Numbered from the stretch's first letter, positions 24,451 through 33,176 are shown. The stretch is 64,000 bases of DNA from Candidatus Saccharibacteria bacterium UBA1050 (GCA_002316545.1 DCDR01000001.1:123068-187067), one strand, 5' to 3'. The notes: generated by a model not told the origin, from the letters alone. A program made the numbers and translations.

Positions 24451-24855
24451 TTACTTCTCCTCTTCTTTCTTCTCAGCGGCTGGTTTTGCAGCTGGTTTCT
24501 TCTTTGGCTTCTCTGCGCCACTTACTTCAACCAAGATATTGCTGGTTTTCTTCTGGAATGGACGAGCCATACCTCGCATGTGCGGTTTGAAGCGCTTCAG
24601 GCGAGTACCAGTAGTGACACTTAGTGTCGTGATGGTCAAAGTTTTGGCGTCTAGGCCGTGGTTGTTTACAGCGTTAGCTTGTGCGCTAGCAATAGCCTTT
24701 TTTACAGGCAAGCCAGCACGGCGAGGCACGTGGTCTAGAATAACCAGTGCATCTGCAACGCTACGATTACGCACAAGGCTGGCAACAACGCTCACTTTGC
24801 GTGGCGCAATGTCGATACCTTTAGCGTAGGCGCGTACAGTATATACCTCAGCCAT
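24451..24855 (-). CDS. rplV: 50S ribosomal protein L22
   Basis: L22, 134 residues, lining the exit tunnel. The core includes RAYAKGIDIAPRKVSVVASLVRNRSV and the beta-hairpin end RLKRFKPHMRGMARPFQKKTSNI. A Lys/Glu/Ala/Pro-rich C-terminal tail of about 25 residues follows. Confidence 0.96.
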   Translation of the reverse strand: MAEVYTVRAYAKGIDIAPRKVSVVASLVRNRSVADALVILDHVPRRAGLPVKKAIASAQANAVNNHGLDAKTLTITTLSVTTGTRLKRFKPHMRGMARPFQKKTSNILVEVSGAEKPKKKPAAKPAAEKKEEEK

Positions 24856-25121
24856 TACTTCTTGTCCTTTCCACCGTGCTTGCGGAACTTGCGAGTAGGG
24901 CTAAACTCACCGAGTTTGTGACCTACCATGTTTTCACTCACATACACCGGTACGTGTACACGGCCGTTGTGGACGGCAAAGTTTTTACCAACCATCTCTG
25001 GGGTAATGGTGCTTGCACGGGCCCAGGTTTTAATAACTGCTCGGTCGTCCGCAGATTGTGCCGCAACTTTTTTCGCAAGTTTGGCGTCTACGAATGGACC
25101 TTTTTTCAATGATCGACTCAT
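24855..25121 (-). CDS. rpsS: 30S ribosomal protein S19
   Basis: S19, 88 residues, in the head near bridge B1. It begins MSRSLKKGPFVD and includes STITPEMVGKNFAVHNGR and LGEFSPTRKFRKHG, all hallmark motifs. It lies 3 nt after rplB. Confidence 0.97.
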   Translation of the reverse strand: MSRSLKKGPFVDAKLAKKVAAQSADDRAVIKTWARASTITPEMVGKNFAVHNGRVHVPVYVSENMVGHKLGEFSPTRKFRKHGGKDKK

Positions 25122-25124
25122 ATC

Positions 25125-25964
25125 CTACCTCTTCCTCTTAGCTTCATGACGACTGCGGGCAATCAGCTTGTTCGTTGATTTACGGCTACGCGTACGGTAA
25201 CCAAGTGTCAATTGACCCCATGGTGTGCGTGGAGCTTTACCAGCACCGTGACGACCACCGTCACCACCACCATGCGGGTGATCGGCTGCGTTCATTACCA
25301 CACCACGAACAGTCGGACGAATACCCTTACGGCGTTTTCGACCAGCAGAACCGATTTTGATGTTTTGGTGCTGAACGTTTCCAACAACACCAATGCTTGC
25401 TTGGCACTCAACACGGAAACGGCGAACTTCGCCGCTTGGCATACGAACGAGCGCGTAATCGCCTTCTTTTGCCATAAGCTGTGCTTTCGTACCAGCGCTG
25501 CGCACCATTTGGGCGCCTTTACCAGCATTGATTTCAATTGCGTAAATTTGCGTACCAACAGGGATTTGGCTTAAAGGCATACGGTTGCTGCTTTCAATTG
25601 CAACGTTTTCGCCGCTAGAGATCTCTTTACCCTTTTCCATGCTAGTGTCAGCAAGTACGTAGTGGTACAAGCCGTGTTGATCTTTCACACGAGCTACGCG
25701 AGCAGATCGGTTTGGATCGTATTCGATTTCCTCAACAGTAGCTACAGTGCCTGGAGCCATGCGGTGGTTTACTAATCGATAGTGACGCTTCACACCACCA
25801 CCACGATGACGTACAGTAATACGACCTTGGTTGTTGCGGCCAGCGTTTTGCTTCTTGCTCTTTACCAAGCTTTTTAGTGGCTTACGAGTCGTAATATCAC
25901 TAAGGTCTTGGCTTGTCATACCGCGACGAGCAGGAGTGGTTGGGTTGTAGGCTTTAATCGGCAT
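25125..25964 (-). CDS. rplB: 50S ribosomal protein L2
   Basis: L2, 279 residues, supporting the peptidyl transferase centre. RNA-binding blocks are GRNNQGRITVRHRGGG (near residue 43) and the C-terminal ADHPHGGGDGGRHGAGK with the conserved His. It overlaps the rplW stop by one base. Confidence 0.98.
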   Translation of the reverse strand: MPIKAYNPTTPARRGMTSQDLSDITTRKPLKSLVKSKKQNAGRNNQGRITVRHRGGGVKRHYRLVNHRMAPGTVATVEEIEYDPNRSARVARVKDQHGLYHYVLADTSMEKGKEISSGENVAIESSNRMPLSQIPVGTQIYAIEINAGKGAQMVRSAGTKAQLMAKEGDYALVRMPSGEVRRFRVECQASIGVVGNVQHQNIKIGSAGRKRRKGIRPTVRGVVMNAADHPHGGGDGGRHGAGKAPRTPWGQLTLGYRTRSRKSTNKLIARSRHEAKRKR

Positions 25965-26275
25965 TACTTCTTCTCCTCTTCTGCTGGTTGCTCGAACATC
26001 TGAATGCTGCTGCCTTCAGCAAGCGTTACATATGCTTTTTTGGTGTCTTTGCGGCTAGTTGTACCAGGGTAGCGGTTTTTGCCACGGCTGTAGCGTACGG
26101 CTTTACCGCTTTGTACTGCAGTTGCAACGTTTGCTACGGTTACACCGTATTGCTCAGCAACAGCTTCAGCTACCTGGTGCTTGTTCGCACTAGTAGGTAC
26201 GTTAAATACGTACACATTTTTTGCGCTCAGGCCATAGGCCTTTTCAGTTGCGCGTGGAGTTACTAAGATACTCAT
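25964..26275 (-). CDS. rplW: 50S ribosomal protein L23
   Basis: L23, 103 residues, the main trigger-factor and SRP docking protein at the exit tunnel. It starts with ILVTPRATEKAYGL and contains YVFNVPTSANKHQVAEAVAE. The start at 26275 is chosen because it is 1 nt after the rplD stop. A short acidic tail follows. Confidence 0.95.
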   Translation of the reverse strand: MSILVTPRATEKAYGLSAKNVYVFNVPTSANKHQVAEAVAEQYGVTVANVATAVQSGKAVRYSRGKNRYPGTTSRKDTKKAYVTLAEGSSIQMFEQPAEEEKK

Positions 26276-26276
26276 C

Positions 26277-26894
26277 TTACTTCTCCTCCTTCGCAGTAAG
26301 CCAGTTTTCAATCACAGCTACAGCTTTTGGTGCCAGCACAATGTGGTCAGCGTTCAAAATGTGGAATACGCTTAGGTAATTTGCACGAATCAGAACAACG
26401 TTTTGAATGTTCTTGGTTGCACGAATTATCTCTGGCGTCTTTTCATCAACGACAAGTAGCACCTTGCGGTCGAGCTTCTTGTCGGCGAGGAATTTCGCGA
26501 CTTCAGCGGTCTTACCAGTAGTTTTTACATCCGTAATGACAATTTTCTTTGCTTTGTTCGCTAGCGATAGCGCTTGCTTCAATGCAGTGCGCTTACTGGT
26601 AGTCGAAAGCTTCTTAACGTGGTTTTCGCTGCCGGTAGGGCCGAACACGATACCACCGCCACGCCAGATTGGGTTTCGGGTACTACCGAAACGAGCACGG
26701 CCGGTACCTTTTTGACGCCATGGTTTCTTACCACCACCGCGTACGTCACCGCGCTCGAGTGTGCGCGGGTGAGCATTGCGGCCAGCAGCGAGATAGCTGT
26801 CGTAGGCAAGCTTTAGTAGCTCGTGGTTTTGCACGTCTACATTAAAAACTGACTTTGGCAGTGTAGGCGTGGTTGATTTAGTAGTTTCAGCCAT
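26277..26894 (-). CDS. rplD: 50S ribosomal protein L4
   Basis: L4, 205 residues, whose loop reaches into the exit tunnel. The loop region contains GGGKKPWRQKGTGRARFGSTR, the strongest family signature. In gamma-proteobacteria L4 attenuates its operon; no such structure is evident here. It overlaps the rplC stop by one base (TAATG). Confidence 0.97.
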   Translation of the reverse strand: MAETTKSTTPTLPKSVFNVDVQNHELLKLAYDSYLAAGRNAHPRTLERGDVRGGGKKPWRQKGTGRARFGSTRNPIWRGGGIVFGPTGSENHVKKLSTTSKRTALKQALSLANKAKKIVITDVKTTGKTAEVAKFLADKKLDRKVLLVVDEKTPEIIRATKNIQNVVLIRANYLSVFHILNADHIVLAPKAVAVIENWLTAKEEK

Positions 26895-27511
26895 TACGCG
26901 TTACCTCCGTCAACAATCACAAGACCTTTACGTGGGCCAGGAACGGCGCCGCGAAGGCCAAGTAGGTTGTTTTCTGTATCTACATACGCAACCACAAGAT
27001 TCTTTACAGTTACACGCTCGGCACCCATACGGCCTGCCATTCGCTTACCTTTAAAGACTTTTTGCGGATACATAGATCCGATAGAACCAGGCTTACGGAC
27101 GTTGCCGTTACCACCGTGGGTCTTTTTACTAGTGTTAAAGTTGTGGCGTTTTACCGTACCGGCAAACCCCTTACCTTTTGATGTTCCAGTGGCGTCTACG
27201 ACGTCACCTAAGCTAAAGCTACTTACGTCGATAGCGTCACCAACCTTTAGTTCGGCTGGCAATTCATCAACGCGAAACTCCCGCAAAACTTGCGGCGAAA
27301 TTTTGCTAGACTTTACATGTCCAGCAACGGCCTTGCTCAGGTTCTTACCCAAACCAAATCCCACTTGCACTGCATTGTAGCCGTCGGTTTCGACAGACTT
27401 CACCTGAGTAACGGTGCATGGGCCAGCTTGAATCAACGTTACAGGTGTTGCAACGCCATCATCAGCTATGATTTGGGTCATACCAATTTTGGTACCGAGA
27501 AGTGCTTTCAT
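26894..27511 (-). CDS. rplC: 50S ribosomal protein L3
   Basis: L3, 205 residues, an early assembly protein near the peptidyl transferase centre. It has MKALLGTKIGMTQI at the start and the KGKGFAGTVKRHNF and THGGNGNVRKPGSIG motifs. It is the first gene of the 27-gene block; the usual upstream rpsJ is separate, about 1 kb away. Confidence 0.97.
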   Translation of the reverse strand: MKALLGTKIGMTQIIADDGVATPVTLIQAGPCTVTQVKSVETDGYNAVQVGFGLGKNLSKAVAGHVKSSKISPQVLREFRVDELPAELKVGDAIDVSSFSLGDVVDATGTSKGKGFAGTVKRHNFNTSKKTHGGNGNVRKPGSIGSMYPQKVFKGKRMAGRMGAERVTVKNLVVAYVDTENNLLGLRGAVPGPRKGLVIVDGGNA

Positions 27512-27606
27512 GCCTTCTTTCTCCCATTTAAAATCCCCGGCGGCTAGCGGTTTCCTCTGTTACCCTAGGTAATTTCAGACCTTCTAATTCGCTCAGGAAC
27601 GAGTTG

Positions 27607-27661
27607 TTATTACGTAATAAGTTACCAAATAACTATAGCACACTCCTCCTCGAGGCGTCAA
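27607..27661 (-). promoter_or_regulatory. Promoter and leader palindrome of the ribosomal superoperon
   Basis: On the minus strand, TTGACG (27656-27661), 18-bp spacer, TATAGT (27632-27637). The predicted leader to rplC is about 115 nt. A perfect 14-bp palindrome TTATTACGTAATAA (27607-27620) lies at the start of the leader, where it could bind a dimeric regulator or fold in RNA. Confidence 0.6.
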
Positions 27662-27679
27662 GGGGTGCCTAGTTTATGT

Positions 27680-27946
27680 CTACAGCACTACGCCCGCGGG
27701 CATAAAGTACGTCAAGATTGTCATGAGCAGCAATAATGCATACTCAATTTTTCTGTCTACCTGAAAGTGATCGTGACTGGCAAAAAGCAACCCTATAAAT
27801 AGCCCGAATGGAATGCCGTATAGAGTAAAAGATCCGATAGTTATAGGAATAGCGAATTTCACCCAAAGCGAGCCGAAAATAATATACATAACAAGCTTCA
27901 GCAAATACGAGCCGTCGGACTGCTTGCGGGCTTTCTTTTTTGGCAT
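27680..27946 (-). CDS. Small membrane protein, unknown
   Basis: An 88-residue protein with a basic N-terminus (MPKKKARKQSDG) and three predicted transmembrane helices. The start at 27946 is preferred over an upstream in-frame ATG because the region before it holds a plausible -10 (TACTAT) 6 nt away. No family is recognised. It is divergent from the next gene and lies upstream of the ribosomal promoter. Confidence 0.6.
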   Translation of the reverse strand: MPKKKARKQSDGSYLLKLVMYIIFGSLWVKFAIPITIGSFTLYGIPFGLFIGLLFASHDHFQVDRKIEYALLLLMTILTYFMPAGVVL

Positions 27947-27993
27947 GTTTCTATAGTACCCGACCATGGTCGAACACACAATGCCTCTTATGC

Positions 27994-28022
27994 TTGACAT
28001 TTTGTGCTATATAGTGTATTTT
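27994..28022 (+). promoter_or_regulatory. Promoter of the 28033 gene
   Basis: TTGACA (27994-27999), 17-bp spacer, TATTTT (28017-28022). The ATG follows 10 nt later, so the leader is about 3 nt. Confidence 0.55.
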
Positions 28023-28032
28023 AGTGTACATT

Positions 28033-28440
28033 ATGACTGTAGCGAAGGAATTAGGGTCTACCCAACCGCCGCAAGCAGAAACTGCATCGCAGCTTAATCG
28101 CCGTGTATACTTAGAGTCTGTGCTGGGCAAACACCCAGTTGCTCACATGCTTTGGCCAACTACCGACTATTACAGCGCCGACAAGACCGATAAAGTACCA
28201 GAAGCTGAAAAAATCGACTTCCTTACCGCAGTAATACAAGACTTAGAACTCGCAGGCGTTCCGCTCTCACGAATTCCCGGGATAATCAATAACCACGGCG
28301 CAACTGAACCTACAAGCTTTGAGCGCGGTTATGTGATGCCAATTGGTCAGCTCGTTCACGACGGTCAGTTCGCGACGGCCTTGTCACGCATTGAACCTAT
28401 ACTTGTACAGAAGCTTGAAGAAGTACAAGATGGAAATTAA
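28033..28440 (+). CDS. Unknown soluble protein
   Basis: A 135-residue acidic protein without membrane segments or a motif I recognise. The ATG at 28033 is chosen over an upstream GTG (28024) because of the promoter spacing. The sequence has a helical N-terminal part (LNRRVYLESVLGKHPVAHMLW) and a central loop with Gly-rich IPGIINNHGA. It is monocistronic, ended by a bidirectional terminator facing rpsJ. Probably a lineage-specific protein. Confidence 0.65.
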   Translation: MTVAKELGSTQPPQAETASQLNRRVYLESVLGKHPVAHMLWPTTDYYSADKTDKVPEAEKIDFLTAVIQDLELAGVPLSRIPGIINNHGATEPTSFERGYVMPIGQLVHDGQFATALSRIEPILVQKLEEVQDGN

Positions 28441-28469
28441 AATACAGCCACATAGGGCTGCATTTTAAT
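28436..28469. terminator. Bidirectional terminator between the 28033 gene and rpsJ
   Basis: ATTAAAATACAGCC pairs with GGCTGCATTTTAAT with one mismatch and a 6-nt loop. A and T runs lie on both sides. Confidence 0.8.
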
Positions 28470-28482
28470 GTAAAAAATTACA

Positions 28483-28800
28483 CTACATTCGAATTTCTGC
28501 ATCTACACCAGCCGGAAGGCTAAGGTTTTGCAGAGAGTCGATAGTTTTTGGTGTGGCGTTGGTAATGTCGATAAGGCGCTTGTGCACGCGCATTTCGAAT
28601 GCTTCACCACCAGTTTTGTACACGTGAGGGCTTTTTACCACTGTAAATGTGCTCTTTCGGGTTGGCAGTGGTACAGGGCCAGCTACGCTAGCACCGGTAC
28701 GCAATGCAGTGTCGATAATTTGTTTTGCTGATTGGTCGATCACCTTGTGATCGTATGCTTTTAGACGGATTCGAATCCGCAGGCCTTCTTCTTTAGCCAT
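28483..28800 (-). CDS. rpsJ: 30S ribosomal protein S10
   Basis: S10, 105 residues, also a transcription antitermination factor with NusB. It contains IRIRLKAYDHKVIDQSAKQI and the PLPTRKSTFTVVKSPHVYK block. It stands alone with its own promoter, instead of heading the S10 operon. This separation may let S10/NusE levels be set independently; that is inference. Confidence 0.96.
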   Translation of the reverse strand: MAKEEGLRIRIRLKAYDHKVIDQSAKQIIDTALRTGASVAGPVPLPTRKSTFTVVKSPHVYKTGGEAFEMRVHKRLIDITNATPKTIDSLQNLSLPAGVDAEIRM

Positions 28801-28895
28801 GATAACTCCTTATTTGCTACACCGTAACCTCAAGCTCGAATCGGAATGTAGTCATCGTCTGGCTGAGTTGTCGGTGCGATTAGTTTGTAAACAGG

Positions 28896-28924
28896 ATTAT
28901 ACAGTAAATTTTGCTTTTCGGCAA
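28896..28924 (-). promoter_or_regulatory. Promoter of rpsJ
   Basis: On the minus strand, TTGCCG (28919-28924), 17-bp spacer, TATAAT (28896-28901). The leader is about 90 nt to the rpsJ ATG. Confidence 0.7.
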
Positions 28925-28930
28925 TGATGC

Positions 28931-29245
28931 TTATCGTCCAGCTATCCGTCGGGCTTCCATAAGTGCCGACTCCGAGCGGCTAGGTTTATCATAATACGTT
29001 TCGGGCTCTTTATCTGCTCTACCTCGCTCGTAGAATACACTGATGTCTTGTCCGTTCGCGAGAGTTCCATTCGCTATATCAATCGCCGGGCGTATTACTT
29101 TTCCAGATTTACTAACCTCAGCTTGAACAATTATAGGGTCGAATCTCTCCCTCACGGCTACTCGAGCAAGTGCGCTTTCAATTTCTGCTATGGTTTCGTC
29201 CGTTATTTCCTTTGTTTGAGGTGCTTCATTTCGTAACTCTGTCAT
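28931..29245 (-). CDS. Unknown small soluble protein
   Basis: A 104-residue charged protein with a helical N-terminal half (ETTDETIAEIESALARVAVRE-like) and no recognised domain. AGGA lies 6 nt before the ATG. It is divergent from the 29383 gene. Composition matches its neighbours, so it is resident rather than newly arrived. Function unknown. Confidence 0.6.
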   Translation of the reverse strand: MTELRNEAPQTKEITDETIAEIESALARVAVRERFDPIIVQAEVSKSGKVIRPAIDIANGTLANGQDISVFYERGRADKEPETYYDKPSRSESALMEARRIAGR

Positions 29246-29382
29246 AGCAAATCCTATTTGTTTTATTAAATAATGCTGTTAGTATACTCCCGGTTTTCTA
29301 CTATTGCAAAAGTACGTGCTTGATTTGTCCAAGAATAAAGCGTATAACCATAGCTATAGAGAGGTAAAACAAAAAAACCAAA

Positions 29383-29769
29383 ATGACAGCTGAGGTAATA
29401 CCTGAACCGAGAGAATTACGGCCTGGCTCTACACTTGAGTTTGTCACTCGATATGTTCTCGAGGAATGTGATTTTTTATATAATCCAGACCTCACTGGTG
29501 GGAGTTTTGAACTTCCGGGTATCTACCAAAGGAGAGTAGCTGAATCTGTTGTGCAGAACCTTCGCTCGCACCCACAGTTGCAACGGCGCGGTGATATAGT
29601 GCTTGCAATCGTCGGCATAGAAATTAGTGACGAGCTAAATATGTACCGAGTCCAAATCACTTCACTAAACATCAACAAACACACCGAAGAACTCTTTAGA
29701 GCCCAACAACCTCTCCAAGATGTTCCTGAAGAGGATAGAGTTACATATAGACGTTGGCTTGAAATATAA
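29383..29769 (+). CDS. Unknown small soluble protein
   Basis: A 128-residue protein without membrane helices, rich in Glu and Arg. It contains a beta-type stretch (DIVLAIVGIEISDELNMYRVQI, residues about 71-92). AGAGAGGT about 15 nt upstream is a weak ribosome site. It ends at a bidirectional terminator facing tuf. No family is recognised; probably lineage-specific. Confidence 0.6.
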   Translation: MTAEVIPEPRELRPGSTLEFVTRYVLEECDFLYNPDLTGGSFELPGIYQRRVAESVVQNLRSHPQLQRRGDIVLAIVGIEISDELNMYRVQITSLNINKHTEELFRAQQPLQDVPEEDRVTYRRWLEI

Positions 29770-29799
29770 AAAATACCCCTGATTTCTCAGGAGTATTTT
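29770..29799. terminator. Bidirectional terminator downstream of tuf
   Basis: AAAATACCCCTGA (29770-29782) pairs with TCAGGAGTATTTT with one mismatch and a TTTC loop. It serves both tuf and the convergent 29383 gene. Confidence 0.83.
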
Positions 29800-29815
29800 A
29801 TTAGGTATCGCTAGA

Positions 29816-31000
29816 TTATTTAGTAATCTTAGTCACAACACCAGCACCAACGGTGCGGCCGCCTTCACGAATAGCGAAGTTTAGACCCTGCTCCATAGCG
29901 ATAGGCGCAAGAAGCTTCACGTTGAAGGTTACGGTGTCACCTGGCATAACCATTTCTTTGCCAGCTGGTAGTTCAACCTCACCAGTTACGTCCGTAGTAC
30001 GGAAGTAGAATTGTGGCTTGTAACCCTTGGCAAATGGAGTGTGGCGTCCGCCTTCTTCCTTCTTAAGGATGTACACTTCAGCTTCAAACTCAGTGTGAGG
30101 AGTAATTGAACCTGGCTTGGCAATCACCTGGCCACGCTCGATTTGTTCGCGCTCAATACCACGTAGTAGTAGACCAGCGTTGTCACCTGCCTGACCTTGG
30201 TCAAGATTCTTCTTGAAGGCCTCAATACCAGTAACGACAGATTTCTGGCTGTCTTTGATACCAACAATTTCAACTTCTTCGTTTAGCTTGATGACACCCT
30301 GCTCGATACGACCAGTTGCTACCGTACCACGACCCTTGATAGAGAACACGTCTTCGATAGGCATAAGGAATGGCTTGTCCATGTCACGAGTTGGCTCAGG
30401 AACGTAGGCGTCTAGAGCAGCTACTAGTTCCATAATTGCGTCTTCGTTAGCAGCATCACCTTCAAGAGCCTTAGTAGCAGAACCCTTGATGATTGGTGCG
30501 TTGTCGCCGTCGAAACCGTTCTTTGAAAGTAGTTCACGAACGTCCATTTCTACGAGCTCTACGAGTTCTGGGTCTGCAAGGTCCATCTTGTTGAGGAATA
30601 CAACAATCTTTGGCACACCAACTTGCTTTGCAAGTAGAACGTGCTCCCGAGTTTGTGGCAGTGGTCCGTCGTTTGCGGCAACTACTAGAATTGCACCATC
30701 AACCTGTGCAGCACCGGTGATCATGTTCTTTACGTAGTCCGCGTGTCCTGGCATGTCCACGTGAGCGTAGTGACGCTTTTCTGACTCGTACTCTTGGTGA
30801 GAAGAAGCGATGGTAATACCACGAGCTTTTTCTTCTGGTGCGTTGTCAATTTGGTCGTACGCAACAGGCTTGTTGACGTCACTTGGTAGTTTTTTTGCTA
30901 GTACAGCAGTAATAGCTGCGGTTAGCGTTGTTTTACCGTGGTCAACGTGACCCATAGTACCAACGTTGACGTGCGGCTTGCTTCGATCGAAATCTGCCAT
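29816..31000 (-). CDS. tuf: Elongation factor Tu
   Basis: GTPase that delivers aminoacyl-tRNA to the ribosome, 394 residues. G1 is GHVDHGKT (residues 18-25), G3 DMPGH (near 80), G4 NKMD (near 135); domains 2 and 3 follow and end GGRTVGAGVVTKI. It is monocistronic with its own promoter, separated from fusA, rpsG and rpsL, unlike the classical str operon. AAGGAG lies about 14 nt before the ATG. Confidence 0.98.
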   Translation of the reverse strand: MADFDRSKPHVNVGTMGHVDHGKTTLTAAITAVLAKKLPSDVNKPVAYDQIDNAPEEKARGITIASSHQEYESEKRHYAHVDMPGHADYVKNMITGAAQVDGAILVVAANDGPLPQTREHVLLAKQVGVPKIVVFLNKMDLADPELVELVEMDVRELLSKNGFDGDNAPIIKGSATKALEGDAANEDAIMELVAALDAYVPEPTRDMDKPFLMPIEDVFSIKGRGTVATGRIEQGVIKLNEEVEIVGIKDSQKSVVTGIEAFKKNLDQGQAGDNAGLLLRGIEREQIERGQVIAKPGSITPHTEFEAEVYILKKEEGGRHTPFAKGYKPQFYFRTTDVTGEVELPAGKEMVMPGDTVTFNVKLLAPIAMEQGLNFAIREGGRTVGAGVVTKITK

Positions 31001-31072
31001 CTCTGGTTAATTCTCCTTAATTATTATAATTTTCTGCGCAGTCTCTAAGTGACCTCGCAGCGTATGACGTTC

Positions 31073-31101
31073 ATTATACAGTGTTTTGAACGCGAGGTAA
31101 A
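31073..31101 (-). promoter_or_regulatory. Promoter of tuf
   Basis: On the minus strand, TTTACC (31096-31101), 17-bp spacer, TATAAT (31073-31078). The leader is about 65 nt and carries AAGGAG before the ATG, a conventional arrangement that contrasts with the leaderless genes. Confidence 0.75.
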
Positions 31102-31114
31102 GTGCAAGAATCGA

Positions 31115-32287
31115 TTAGTCTGACTGGGAAAACGAATCAGGAATACGTAGCTCTGCAACCGAACGTGCGCGCCAGGCGCCGATGGCTCGACCAAAGGGTA
31201 AAACATCATTATAGCCGATAATATCGGCTGCGTGGCGTAGTACATTAGCAGGCCACCCTGAAAAATGCATCCACTTCCACTCAAATAGTGACCAATTCTT
31301 GCCAATTGGTACGATACACGGCGGGTCAATGGCTTTGTAGGGCATAGTGCCACCTTTTATGTGTTTTGCTACAAAGATGGCATCGTGCAGTGCAGTTTGG
31401 GCCAAGCCCGCATAAGGTGTGGCAGCATTGTCGCCTATCACATACACGTGCGGTAGTGCCAGCATGTATTCGTTCACGACCACCTTGCCTCTTTTATCGA
31501 GCTCGAAATGCCCCTTGTTCGCTTCATAAAATGGTGGATTTGCCACGCCTGACGTCCAAATAACTGTTTGAGTGTTAATGGGCTTGCCATTCACCACAAT
31601 GGCATGTGCTGTTTGCTTTTCGACTCTTCGATTCGTTTCAACATGCACACCGAGCTGTCTTAAGCGTCGTGCCGCGCTTTTACTAGTTGCTTTCGACATA
31701 CGCGGCAACAGCCGTGGCGCTGCCTCTACAAGGTTAATTCGTACGCTTTTTTTACGAATGCCGAAGTGTTTTCTGAGCGTTCGAACATACGTGCCGAGTG
31801 CTCCCGCTAGCTCAACGCCAGTTGCGCCACCGCCAATAATCACATAGTGACTTTCGTCGTCTTTTCCATCTTCCATTTCCTTAAACAAATGCTTTTGCAG
31901 CGCACGTATTTCGCTTTCAGACTTTATGCCATACGAGTAGGTATTAAGGCCTGGTATACCAAAGTAAGTGGTAACGCTACCGAGTGCCAGAATAAGATTG
32001 TGATAGCGATATTTCTCGCCCGATTCTCCTTTTACATATTTTTCTTCAGGCTCTACCTTCGTAATGGTGTCATACACCACCTCGATGTTGCGTTTGTTTC
32101 GAAATATGTGCTCGAGCGGCACCCAAGACTCCCGGTGGCTATGACCGGTAGCGGTACTAAACAAGGTTGGATAGTACTGAAAACTCTTGTCTTTTGACAC
32201 GACGGTAATCTGGTAATGTGTATTTTCAGACAGCTCTAAAGCGGCTTTAACGCCGCCAAACCCGCCACCCACTATTACAATTTTCAT
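31115..32287 (-). CDS. ndh: Type II NADH dehydrogenase (NDH-2)
   Basis: A flavoprotein of 390 residues that passes electrons from NADH to quinone at the membrane surface without pumping protons. The FAD-binding GGGFGGV motif lies at residues 7-13, and the NADH-binding IIGGGATGVELAGAL in the middle (near residue 155). The C-terminal VYVIGDNAATPYAGLAQTA block is typical. The start at 32287 is chosen because the GxGxxG fold begins directly after it; TACAAT (32295-32300) lies 7 nt upstream, so the mRNA may be leaderless. It is followed by tuf and preceded by the cyo operon, its likely electron acceptor. Confidence 0.92.
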   Translation of the reverse strand: MKIVIVGGGFGGVKAALELSENTHYQITVVSKDKSFQYYPTLFSTATGHSHRESWVPLEHIFRNKRNIEVVYDTITKVEPEEKYVKGESGEKYRYHNLILALGSVTTYFGIPGLNTYSYGIKSESEIRALQKHLFKEMEDGKDDESHYVIIGGGATGVELAGALGTYVRTLRKHFGIRKKSVRINLVEAAPRLLPRMSKATSKSAARRLRQLGVHVETNRRVEKQTAHAIVVNGKPINTQTVIWTSGVANPPFYEANKGHFELDKRGKVVVNEYMLALPHVYVIGDNAATPYAGLAQTALHDAIFVAKHIKGGTMPYKAIDPPCIVPIGKNWSLFEWKWMHFSGWPANVLRHAADIIGYNDVLPFGRAIGAWRARSVAELRIPDSFSQSD

Positions 32288-32310
32288 TAGGCTTATTGTA
32301 CCGTACCGGC

Positions 32311-33174
32311 TTATGCTAATACAACGCCTAACGCGCTCATACAAAGAAGCCAAAAGCTCAGTGCTAACGAAACGGCAAACACTTGCTTTGCCCACACGCG
32401 TTTATTTTTATGACGTAGCCCTTGCGACGCGACCACAGCCCACCAGCCAGCTGCCACCACCATGCCAACTGCCGCAAATGACTGAAATACGCCTTCGCTT
32501 ACTGCATAGCCAACCACAACAACATAGAGCACCACGTACATGCTTATTTGCAGAATAACCCGGTTGAGCGGACGTACTACGGCGTATACTGGCAATCCAG
32601 CGGCTTCGTACTCTTCCTTCCTGTATAGCGAAATGGCAAAAAAATGTGCCATCTGCCATGCGACTATCAGAGCAAATAGCACGATTGCTGTTTGATCAAT
32701 CTCACCAGTAACCGCAGTATAGCCAGCCACAATCGGCAAAGCACCCGGCACGCTTCCGATGAGCGTGCTGTGTACCGTGTGGCGCTTGGCAATGCCGTAA
32801 ATCACAACGTACCAAACATACCCCACAAGCCCTAGCACCAGCGTAAGAATATTCGTGTAGACATGCAGTACTCCTACCCCAGATACAAACAGCAGCAGCG
32901 CATACACGGCAGCAATTGGCAGCGAAACTTCGCCCGTAACAAACGCCCGTTTGCGCGTGCGCTCCATGGCAAGGTCAATCCGTCTATCGGTGTAGTTATT
33001 GACCACGCACGCTGAAGCAATGATTAAAGCCGAGCCGACCGTAGCCGCAATCACCGTATAGACGTCGACTCCTGCACGCGATGCAAGCAACGCCCCGGCG
33101 AGCACATGCAACGAATTGCCGTATACAATGCCGGGTTTAGCGAGCTGATAATACAGTTGAAAGATGTTGCGCAA
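32311..33174 (-). CDS. cyoE: Protoheme IX farnesyltransferase (heme O synthase)
   Basis: A UbiA-family prenyltransferase of 287 residues with about nine membrane helices, converting heme B to heme O for the oxidase. The first Asp-rich motif is NNYTDRRIDLAMERTRKR (residues about 59-76). A later SVPGALPIVAGY region and the second membrane core follow. It is the last gene of the cyo operon, 2 nt after cyoD. Heme B itself must come from elsewhere; no heme pathway gene lies in this window. Confidence 0.93.
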   Translation of the reverse strand: MRNIFQLYYQLAKPGIVYGNSLHVLAGALLASRAGVDVYTVIAATVGSALIIASACVVNNYTDRRIDLAMERTRKRAFVTGEVSLPIAAVYALLLFVSGVGVLHVYTNILTLVLGLVGYVWYVVIYGIAKRHTVHSTLIGSVPGALPIVAGYTAVTGEIDQTAIVLFALIVAWQMAHFFAISLYRKEEYEAAGLPVYAVVRPLNRVILQISMYVVLYVVVVGYAVSEGVFQSFAAVGMVVAAGWWAVVASQGLRHKNKRVWAKQVFAVSLALSFWLLCMSALGVVLA

Positions 33175-33176
33175 GT

